Shown here one piece after another: positions 1 to 4,614 of a stretch of DNA of 5,416 nucleotides. How positions within the stretch are numbered: the stretch's first letter is position 1; each line of letters opens with the position of its first letter. The notes beneath the pieces were generated by a model that worked only from the letters and a program-made list of their open reading frames with translations, was not told where the DNA came from and searched no databases. The DNA lies in NCBI GenBank assembly GCA_035575035.1, contig DATLYH010000071.1, positions 1-5,416 of the forward strand. Reading direction: 5' to 3'. The position numbers were made by a program, and so were the translations under genes. Origin of the DNA: DATLYH01 sp035575035. GTDB taxonomy: Bacteria; Planctomycetota; Planctomycetia; Gemmatales; Gemmataceae.

Positions 1-1428
1 CACATTCCCATATCCCGCTGGGGCGAGCCGTACAAGAGCATGGACGTGGACCCGGTGGTCCACTTCGACAGCGGCGAGGTGCTGGCCGAGGTTAGTCGAT
101 CTAACGGCGCCCTGGTCGAGCGCGATATGCGCCACGCCCAGCGCGCCCGTGATGTGCTCCGTGAGATTCCCATCAAGGAGCTGCTTCAGATGGTCAAGAA
201 GGCGGCCGACCTGTACACCAAGGCGGAGCTGCCCTTGGGCGACGGCTCGCAGACGCCCGAGCAGTTCGTCCGCATGCAGTCGGCCACGACCGGCCTGCCC
301 GAGCACATGTGCCGCTTCAATATGGAGAAGAACCATTTCGTCCTTAACGAGATGGAGCGCATCCTTGATGCGTTAACCCGCGGCCTCGACCTGAACATCC
401 TGTCACGCGGCTACGGCGTCGAGGCGCGCGGCGTGCCGGTCAGCTATCAGGCCCAATCGCCGGTGCTCGGCCTCGTGCTGCCAAGCAACTCGCCCGGTGT
501 GCACACCCTGTGGCTACCGATCATCCCGATGCAGATCGGCCTGGTGCTCAAGCCCGGCCCGCAGGAGCCGTGGACCCCTTATCGCATGACTCAGGCATTT
601 ATCCAGGCCGGCGTCCCGAAGCAGGCCATCGCCATCTACCCCGGCCTGGGGGACGTCGGCGCTGCGGTGCTGGCCCACTGTCCGCGCAGTCTGATCTTCG
701 GCGGTACCGCCACCGTCGAGCAGTACAAGGGCAATCCGCGCGTCCAGGCGCACGGCCCCGGCTTCAGCAAGATCCTTATCGGCGATGACCAGGTTGATCA
801 ATGGGAAAAGTATCTCGACCTGATGGTCAAGAGTGTGCTGGTCAACAGCGGCCGGGGCTGCATCAACTGCTCGGGCATCTGGGTGTCGCGGCATGCCCGT
901 GCCATCGGCGAGGCGCTGGCGGAGAAGATGGGGCCGATCCAGCCGCTGCCGCCCGAAGACCCCAATGCCGCCCTGGCCGCCTTCACCGTGCCGGGCCAGG
1001 CCGAAGCGATCAACGCCGACATCGATAATGATTTGAAGACCCCGGGCGTCCACGATCTGACGGCGAAGTACGGCCCGCGCCTGGTCAAGAAGGAGCGCTG
1101 TGCTTACCTCCGGCCGACGGTGATCCTGTGCGATTCGCCGGATGTGCCGATTGCCAAGAAGGAATTCATGTTCCCGTTCGTCACGGTGGTGCAGTGTCCG
1201 CAGGAGAAGATGCTTGCGTCGATCGGGCCGACACTGGTCTGCACCGCGATCACCGAGGACAAGAAGTTCCAGCGCGCCCTCCTGGATGCGACGCACATCG
1301 ACCGGCTGAACCTGGGGCCGATCCCGACGATCCAGCTGAACTGGCTGCAACCGCACGAGGGGAACATCGTCGATTTCCTCTTCCGCGCCCGGGCCTTCCA
1401 GTTTGATAAGGACATGATTCGGGTGTGA
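1..1428 (+). CDS. Aldehyde dehydrogenase superfamily protein, 5' end outside window
   Basis: Likely NAD(P)-dependent oxidation of an aldehyde in the cytoplasm; the substrate cannot be told from sequence. The frame is open to the left edge. The first in-frame ATG is at 40, but the residues before it (HIPISRWGEPYKS) look like family sequence, so the true start is probably just outside. Numbering from the ATG at 40 (462 residues to the stop), the visible landmarks are: the cofactor-loop motif LKPGPQEPWTP with K171 and E176; FGGT at 220-223, in the place of the usual FTGS; the nucleophile loop NSGRGC with Cys274, matching the family N-x-G-Q-x-C pattern; and E375-F-M-F-P, in the place of the usual E-x-F-G-P. 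The position of the usual general-base Glu (ELGG motif) reads QAHGPG at 236-241, so that Glu appears absent, as in CoA-acylating members such as EutE/PduP. A second Cys at 277 makes a CxxC. I recognise this type from Planctomycetes and Acidobacteria. Whether it is CoA-acylating is inference. No operon partner is visible downstream. Confidence 0.9.
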   Translation, partial: HIPISRWGEPYKSMDVDPVVHFDSGEVLAEVSRSNGALVERDMRHAQRARDVLREIPIKELLQMVKKAADLYTKAELPLGDGSQTPEQFVRMQSATTGLPEHMCRFNMEKNHFVLNEMERILDALTRGLDLNILSRGYGVEARGVPVSYQAQSPVLGLVLPSNSPGVHTLWLPIIPMQIGLVLKPGPQEPWTPYRMTQAFIQAGVPKQAIAIYPGLGDVGAAVLAHCPRSLIFGGTATVEQYKGNPRVQAHGPGFSKILIGDDQVDQWEKYLDLMVKSVLVNSGRGCINCSGIWVSRHARAIGEALAEKMGPIQPLPPEDPNAALAAFTVPGQAEAINADIDNDLKTPGVHDLTAKYGPRLVKKERCAYLRPTVILCDSPDVPIAKKEFMFPFVTVVQCPQEKMLASIGPTLVCTAITEDKKFQRALLDATHIDRLNLGPIPTIQLNWLQPHEGNIVDFLFRARAFQFDKDMIRV

Positions 1429-1687
1429 GTAGAGGCGACTGCATCAAGGTTGCTTCCCGGCTCAGCAAATGTCCGAAGGGCAGCGGGGGCAGTTCTCGGC
1501 CCACAGCTGATTTCGGCAGACACGGCTTGGGACCTGGCTGCGCAGCACTTGGGACCTGCGCCCTGTCGGCACGGTACGTCTGCACCCGCTCCCACTCAGA
1601 ATTCCGCCCACAACGTCTTGGACTGCTTACGGTTGCAGTGCGGTGAGGCGTCCTGATTACAGATAATTCGGGTGGTAATAGTTGGGA
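1429..1687. other. Intergenic region without a supported gene
   Basis: This 259-bp gap lies between the end of the aldehyde dehydrogenase and the end of the opposite-strand 70-residue gene, so two genes converge on it. Two short plus-strand open frames start near 1425 and 1450, but their translations are low in recognisable character and neither has a convincing ribosome binding site. I see no clear hairpin plus T-run that would act as a terminator. The only structure is an 11-bp direct repeat, CTTGGGACCTG, at 1526-1536 and 1548-1558. The last 30 bp or so are richer in A+T than the surroundings. Confidence 0.6.
1526..1558. repeat. 11-bp direct repeat pair
   Basis: CTTGGGACCTG occurs at 1526-1536 and again at 1548-1558, 22 bp from start to start, or about two helical turns. 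It lies in a noncoding gap. A paired protein-binding site is possible, but nothing else supports it. Confidence 0.4.
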
Positions 1688-1900
1688 TCAAACGGGCGAT
1701 AAGCGGATCATGAAGCCGCTCTCGGGCACGTAGGAGACCTCACACTCTGGGCGGCCGTTGGCTTCCAGCCAGTCGAGCAGTTCTTCGGCCTCGTACTTGG
1801 CCAACCCGCAGACGTATCTTGCCGTCTCCGGGCCCATCCTGACATTACCGGTCCCCCTTCGCAGGACCAACAGACGGGGGGCGAAAGCGGAGGTGCCCAT
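1688..1900 (-). CDS. Small conserved-looking protein of unknown function (70 aa)
   Basis: I do not recognise a named family, although the central segment (NVRMGPETARYVCGLAKYEA, then EELLDWLEANG) looks like a small protein seen in planctomycetes. No signal peptide or membrane segment is visible. The order is a basic N-terminal strand (LLVLRRG), a helical stretch rich in Ala and Glu at about 34-49, then two short strand-like pieces ending FMIRL, which suggests a compact alpha/beta cytosolic protein. There are two cysteines, at about 32 and 54. The frame stays open upstream to an ATG at 2041 (117 residues), but the start at 1898-1900 is chosen because GGGAGG (1906-1911) lies 5 nt before it and the upstream extension reads like noncoding sequence. 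The gene is divergent from the DUF1573 gene. A 24-bp dyad lies just upstream of its ribosome binding site and may control it. Confidence 0.65.
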   Translation of the reverse strand: MGTSAFAPRLLVLRRGTGNVRMGPETARYVCGLAKYEAEELLDWLEANGRPECEVSYVPESGFMIRLSPV

Positions 1901-1905
1901 AAGAG

Positions 1906-1911
1906 CCTCCC
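1906..1911 (-). promoter_or_regulatory. Strong Shine-Dalgarno that sets the start of the 70-aa gene
   Basis: On the minus strand this reads GGGAGG, followed by CTCTT and then ATG (1900-1898). It is the best ribosome binding site in the window and is the reason for preferring the 70-residue product over the 117-residue open frame. Confidence 0.75.
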
Positions 1912-1924
1912 TTCCACTTGCCGC

Positions 1925-1948
1925 GTTGACCTTTCCGCCGAGGTCAAC
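1925..1948. promoter_or_regulatory. 24-bp perfect-arm dyad upstream of the 70-aa gene
   Basis: The arms are GTTGACCT (1925-1932) and AGGTCAAC (1941-1948), perfectly complementary over 8 bp and separated by 8 nt (TTCCGCCG). The dyad ends 13 nt upstream of the GGGAGG ribosome binding site of the minus-strand small gene. As DNA it has the size and symmetry of an operator for a dimeric regulator. As RNA in the leader it would form a stem with an 8-nt loop. I see no regulator gene in the window to assign to it. Confidence 0.5.
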
Positions 1949-2008
1949 CCGGATGCGAAAATGGGTTGCAAGGATCGTGCCGGATACTTGGAGAAAACCG
2001 GGAACAGC

Positions 2009-2026
2009 CGCCGCGACGCCCCGGTC
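2009..2026 (+). repeat. 18-bp dispersed repeat, copy 1
   Basis: CGCCGCGACGCCCCGGTC occurs here and exactly again at 3459-3476, both times in noncoding DNA and in the same orientation. An exact 18-mer is longer than expected by chance in 5.4 kb, even at this GC content. It may be the core of another genomic repeat family. Confidence 0.5.
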
Positions 2027-2062
2027 AGAAAGGATCCCCACGGACCAAGAGCGCCTAATTGC

Positions 2063-2083
2063 TTTTAAGCCAAGGGCTTAAAA
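2063..2083. promoter_or_regulatory. AT-rich perfect dyad (9-bp arms, 3-nt spacer)
   Basis: The arms are TTTTAAGCC (2063-2071) and GGCTTAAAA (2075-2083), with spacer AAG. It stands out as an A+T island in GC-rich DNA. It lies between the two divergent genes, about 163 bp from the start of the small gene and 265 bp from the DUF1573 start. An operator or a bidirectional stem-loop terminator are both possible. The A and T runs sit within the stem and not after it, which argues against a standard terminator. Confidence 0.45.
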
Positions 2084-2268
2084 CGCCGGCCCGGAACAGC
2101 AGGGCGCAGCCTTTCTCGGTCTTGCCCCCTTTCAGGGAAAGACACTCGTCCGGACCAAATCAGCCAAAAAGTGGCAGAGAGGGGCCTGCATAACACAAGA
2201 GTGGCTGAGAATGCTACACCAATTTTCCCCACGAGGGCCTCGGTCCCAGGCGGGCGGCAAATCCCGCC

Positions 2269-2297
2269 TTCACCGCCGTCGCCGGGGACGCTAGAAT
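2269..2297 (+). promoter_or_regulatory. Candidate sigma70-type promoter for the DUF1573 gene
   Basis: TTCACC (2269-2274) and TAGAAT (2292-2297) are separated by exactly 17 nt. They match the consensus boxes at 4 of 6 and 5 of 6 positions. Transcription would begin near 2304, giving a leader of about 45 nt before the DUF1573 start. The positioning is good, but planctomycete promoters are not well known to me, so this is a moderate call. Confidence 0.45.
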
Positions 2298-2338
2298 CCG
2301 CTTGCTGATGGGCGGATGCGGTGGGAGATGGTCCCGAC

Positions 2339-2343
2339 GGGGA
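2339..2343 (+). promoter_or_regulatory. Ribosome binding site of the DUF1573 gene
   Basis: GGGGA lies 4 nt before the ATG at 2348 and 7 nt before the ATG at 2351. Either Met fits, and 2351 has the better spacing. The in-frame GTG at 2321 would add nine residues rich in Gly and Asp in front of the signal peptide and is unlikely. Confidence 0.45.
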
Positions 2344-2347
2344 TGCA

Positions 2348-3337
2348 ATGATGCGGAACACAGTGTTGGTGATCTTGCTGCTCTCCCTGGCGCCGACCGA
2401 AGTGCCGGCCCAGAGTTGGGCGGAGAAACTGTTCAAAGAGGGCGTCAGCCACGACCACGGTAGCGTCCCCCGTGGCGCCCAGCTCTACCACAAGTTCAAG
2501 ATGACCAACATCTACGCCGTGCCGCTAGAGATCATCAACATCCGTACCTCGTGCACCTGCGTTACCGTCACCCCTAGCACCCGCACGCTGGAACCGCGGC
2601 AAGAAGGCTTCCTCGAAGTCCTGATCGACACCCGGCGGTTCACCGGACCCAAGACGTTCAGTATCTTTGTCACGGTCGGCCCGCAGTACACTTCGACGGC
2701 CGAGCTGAAGGTTTCCGCCAATAGCCGGGGTGATGTGGTCTTCAACCCCGGCGAGGTCAACTTCGGCGTAGTGCCGCGCGGCCAGACCCCTTCGCAGACC
2801 ATCGAGGTCGAGTATGCCGGCGCTCTTGACTGGCGGGTCAGCGAAGTGATCAAGAGCACGGCCCCGCTGGAGACGACCCTAGAAGAGATGTACCGCCGGC
2901 CCGGCCAGGTTGGCTACCGGGTGAAAGTCACGCTCAAGCCCGACGCCCCGCCCGGCAGTCACAAGTGGGAGCTGTTCCTGAAGACCAACGACCCGGCCAG
3001 CCCGCTGGTGCCGGTGCTGGTCGAGGCGACCATTCAGGCGCCGCTGACGGTCCAGCCGGACCCGCTGAAGCTGCTCGGCGTCCGCGTCGGTGCTGAGGCG
3101 GCCGGCCGGGTGGTGGTCCGCAGCAGCGGCAAGCCGTTTCGCGTCCTGGCAATCGAGGGTCTGGGCGACGGCCTGACGACAACGGCCCCGCTTCCGTCGC
3201 GGGAGGCTGTCGTCCATACCATTCCCTTGCGCTGCCAGCCGAGCCGGCCCGGTGAGCTGCGCCGTGTCCTCCAGATCAAGACCGACCTACAGGAAAGTCC
3301 TGTCCCCGTCACCGTCGAGATCAACGCTGTCCCGTAG
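2348..3337 (+). CDS. Secreted DUF1573 domain protein
   Basis: The product is an exported protein of 329 residues if translation starts at 2348 (or 328 from 2351). A signal peptide is clear: the basic residue R3, hydrophobic core TVLVILLLSLA, and a likely signal peptidase I site after A21 (VPA|QS). Residues about 32-125 form the DUF1573 domain, an Ig-like beta-sandwich, with the typical HGSVPRG, the IRTSCTC cysteine motif (C69, C71), LEPRQEG and FTGPK. Two further Ig-like units seem to follow, at about 129-237 (starting VVFNPGEVNFGVVPRG) and 240-329 (starting LTVQPDPLKLLGV). DUF1573 proteins are numerous in Planctomycetes and Bacteroidetes. Their molecular role is not established, though an envelope or extracellular binding role is plausible. 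The gene is monocistronic in this window, with its own promoter candidate. Its 3' end and stop codon (TAG, 3335-3337) lie inside a 24-bp sequence duplicated downstream around a palindromic element. Confidence 0.9.
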   Translation: MMRNTVLVILLLSLAPTEVPAQSWAEKLFKEGVSHDHGSVPRGAQLYHKFKMTNIYAVPLEIINIRTSCTCVTVTPSTRTLEPRQEGFLEVLIDTRRFTGPKTFSIFVTVGPQYTSTAELKVSANSRGDVVFNPGEVNFGVVPRGQTPSQTIEVEYAGALDWRVSEVIKSTAPLETTLEEMYRRPGQVGYRVKVTLKPDAPPGSHKWELFLKTNDPASPLVPVLVEATIQAPLTVQPDPLKLLGVRVGAEAAGRVVVRSSGKPFRVLAIEGLGDGLTTTAPLPSREAVVHTIPLRCQPSRPGELRRVLQIKTDLQESPVPVTVEINAVP

Positions 3338-3405
3338 AGTCCCGCCGCTGGGGCGTGGTCTGGAGACCGCGCCCCAACACCGATCAACGCCGTCCCGTAG
3401 AGTCC
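3319..3405. repeat. 24-bp direct repeat flanking a palindromic element (copy A)
   Basis: The host sequence at 3319-3342 recurs at 3382-3405 with 23 of 24 bases identical; the single difference is T3328 against C3391. The left copy holds the last codons and TAG stop of the DUF1573 gene. The 39 bp between the copies (3343-3381) contain the palindromic element. The arrangement is what an insertion with target-site duplication leaves. The one difference falls at the third base of an Ala codon (GCT/GCC). Confidence 0.8.
3345..3380 (+). mobile_element. Palindromic mini-element, copy A (intergenic)
   Basis: The 36-bp unit has arms TGGGGCGTGGTCT (3349-3361) and AGACCGCGCCCCA (3364-3376) around a GG centre, with one mismatch in the stem (T3356 against G3369, a wobble pair in RNA). 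It matches copy B at 4062-4097 at 34 of 36 positions, in the same orientation, including the non-palindromic tails CCG on the left and ACAC on the right. It begins 8 nt after the DUF1573 stop codon, so it would form a stem-loop at the 3' end of that transcript. It encodes nothing and would need its mobilising enzyme supplied from elsewhere in the genome. Confidence 0.7.
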
Positions 3406-3458
3406 TTGGTGCCAAGCTCCAGGCCCAGTGGTGCCATCCGGGGGTGGTCGGGGTGGCG

Positions 3459-3476
3459 CGCCGCGACGCCCCGGTC
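3459..3476 (+). repeat. 18-bp dispersed repeat, copy 2
   Basis: This is an exact copy of 2009-2026. Here it forms the right side of an imperfect GC-rich stem (CGGGG 3449-3453 with CCCCG 3469-3473) that includes the 8-bp palindrome GGCGCGCC at 3455-3462. The first copy lacks that stem partner. Confidence 0.5.
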
Positions 3477-3500
3477 GCCCAACCCGCAGGCGCCCCCGTA

Positions 3501-4601
3501 TTACTGGCCGCGCGACAGGGTGCCGTGGCGAGAGCCGGCGATGAGGGCGCCTTCGGGCAGCGGCCGGCCGGCCACCACCAGGTCGCGCCGGTAAAGGTAA
3601 TCGCGCAGCTGGCGGTAGAGGGCGAAGCTATCAGGGTAGACGCAGAAAGTCACCGCTGTGTGCTGCGGATCGAGCACATCCACAATCTGGCGGAACTCCG
3701 AGCCGGGCGCCAGGGCTGCCTCCAGGGTTTCGCCGCGCAGCGGCACGACCGGCTCGATCTGCCAGGCGCTGACGCCGTAGCTGAAGCTGGCGTAAGCATC
3801 GGGGACGGCAAAGGCAAAATCGCGCTGGCGCTCGACGGTGTAGCGCAGGCGGAAGGGGCCGATCGGGCCGGCCACGTCCTCGACCTCCCAGCGGGTACGC
3901 AGCGCCTCGGCCTTGTCGCGCAGGCTGCGGCGTACCTCATCGAGCAGCGCGCCGACATCGATGAAAGTGACCCGTCCGCCGCGGCATTCAAAAATCAACT
4001 CCTCGGTCTGCACCGGCCGACTGACCGGCACGCGGTAGCGGAACACCTGCTTGGGCGGAGCCCGTTGGGGCGTGGTCTGGAGACCACGCCCCAACACGGG
4101 GGGCTTGGGCGGAGCTTCCTTCTCCAGGGCGGCAATCTCTTCCTTCAGCCGTCGTTCGCGCTGCCGCAGTTCGTCCAGCGAGGCGGCGGCCGACCGGACC
4201 CGCTGCTCCGCTTCCATTCCCTGCCGTTGCAGACCGGCCCGTTCCTGCGCCAGCGCCTGCCGCCGCGCCGCCAGGTCGGCCAGCTCCCGCAGCGGCGACG
4301 CCTGCGCGTTCTTGATCTGGTCCAACTGCCGGAGTTGTTCCAGAAGGCGGTCCTGGGCCTGGGCCAACTCGTGGCGGTGCTCGGCCAGCTCGCGCTCCAG
4401 GGGATCAGCGGCGTCCGCAGGAGACTCGGCCGAGGCGGGTGGCCGGGGCGGGAAGTGCAGACTGGTGTAGGCGCGGGCGCCGACCCAGACGACCAGGATC
4501 ATGCGGATGATGATCCCGACGACGTTAGCAACAATGTCGAGGAAGGAGTCAAAGCCGAAGGCGATTTCTTGCCCCCGGCGTCGGCGGCGAATCATGGCCA
4601 T
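3501..4601 (-). CDS. ExbD/MotB-like membrane protein with coiled coil; carries in-frame palindromic insertion
   Basis: The product is a one-pass inner-membrane protein of 366 residues. A basic N-terminus (R5-R9) precedes a single helix at about 20-43 (FLDIVANVVGIII..ILVVWVGA). D22, at the start of the helix, resembles the proton-binding Asp of ExbD and MotB, so a role as partner of a MotA/TolQ/ExbB channel is inferred. R33 inside the helix is odd. Residues about 67-161 are a charged coiled coil. Residues 163-180 are a palindromic element with its duplication. Residues about 185-366 form a C-terminal periplasmic domain ending in a conserved-looking stretch (VTFCVYPDSFALYRQLRDYL at 317-336, then AGRPLPEGALI). 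I recognise this architecture from planctomycetes without a gene name. AAGGA (4605-4609, minus strand) lies 3 nt before the ATG at 4601 and 9 nt before a second ATG at 4595, so translation may start at either. The companion gene ends 13 nt upstream, indicating co-transcription. Confidence 0.8.
   Translation of the reverse strand: MAMIRRRRRGQEIAFGFDSFLDIVANVVGIIIRMILVVWVGARAYTSLHFPPRPPASAESPADAADPLERELAEHRHELAQAQDRLLEQLRQLDQIKNAQASPLRELADLAARRQALAQERAGLQRQGMEAEQRVRSAAASLDELRQRERRLKEEIAALEKEAPPKPPVLGRGLQTTPQRAPPKQVFRYRVPVSRPVQTEELIFECRGGRVTFIDVGALLDEVRRSLRDKAEALRTRWEVEDVAGPIGPFRLRYTVERQRDFAFAVPDAYASFSYGVSAWQIEPVVPLRGETLEAALAPGSEFRQIVDVLDPQHTAVTFCVYPDSFALYRQLRDYLYRRDLVVAGRPLPEGALIAGSRHGTLSRGQ
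4049..4115. repeat. 13-bp direct repeat flanking a palindromic element (copy B)
   Basis: GCTTGGGCGGAGC at 4049-4061 is repeated exactly at 4103-4115. The 41 bp between (4062-4102) contain the palindromic element. Insert plus one repeat is 54 bp, exactly 18 codons, so the reading frame of the host gene is kept. In the protein the duplication is visible as APPK at 163-166 and again at 181-184. Confidence 0.85.
4062..4097 (+). mobile_element. Palindromic mini-element, copy B (inside a gene)
   Basis: The perfect arms are GTTGGGGCGTGGTCT (4064-4078) and AGACCACGCCCCAAC (4081-4095), 15 bp each, around a GG centre. CCG on the left and ACAC on the right match copy A. Read on the host gene's strand it encodes part of the insert PPVLGRGLQTTPQR. 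None of the six frames through the palindrome contains a stop codon, so an insertion of suitable length in either orientation leaves an open frame. Confidence 0.75.
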
Positions 4602-4614
4602 CCATCCTTGCTTT

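Larger units (their letters stand above)
1901..2347. other. Divergent intergenic region with two dyads and one promoter candidate
   Basis: This 447-bp spacer separates the small minus-strand gene from the DUF1573 gene. It contains two perfect dyads (1925-1948 and 2063-2083), an 18-bp sequence that recurs at 3459-3476, a smaller stem (arms AGGCGGG 2248-2254 and CCCGCCT 2263-2269), and a sigma70-like promoter facing right. The open frames through it give low-quality translations, so I annotate no gene here. Confidence 0.6.
3338..3500. other. Convergent intergenic region made largely of repeats
   Basis: The DUF1573 gene (+) and the ExbD/MotB-like gene (-) both end here. The left half is a palindromic element and a duplicate of the end of the DUF1573 gene. 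The right half contains an 18-bp sequence also found at 2009-2026, within a GC-rich imperfect stem (CGGGG 3449-3453 with CCCCG 3469-3473). Any of these stems could help end transcription, but no T-run follows them. Confidence 0.6.

Noticed and set aside
514..1356. 280-codon open frame on the minus strand
   Set aside because: It lies antisense within the aldehyde dehydrogenase, whose family motifs prove the plus frame. The translation is rich in Arg, Asp and Gly with no domain.
1425..1656. Two small plus-strand frames after the aldehyde dehydrogenase (73 and 68 codons)
   Set aside because: They overlap one another in different frames, have no good ribosome binding site, and give translations without recognisable structure.
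1901..2041. N-terminal extension of the small minus-strand gene to 117 residues
   Set aside because: The strong GGGAGG with 5-nt spacing points to the ATG at 1900. The extension would read through that site and through the dyad, and looks noncoding.
2063..2083. Rho-independent terminator
   Set aside because: The stem is short and AT-rich at its base, and no T-run follows it beyond the stem itself. It is also not just downstream of any gene end. Kept only as a dyad of unknown role.
2065..2436. 123-codon minus-strand frame upstream of and overlapping the DUF1573 gene
   Set aside because: It overlaps the clear signal-peptide coding region of the DUF1573 gene on the other strand and has no family resemblance.
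3319..4115. CRISPR-like repeats
   Set aside because: There are only two copies about 700 bp apart with no regular spacers, one of them inside a gene. The flanking direct repeats indicate insertions instead.
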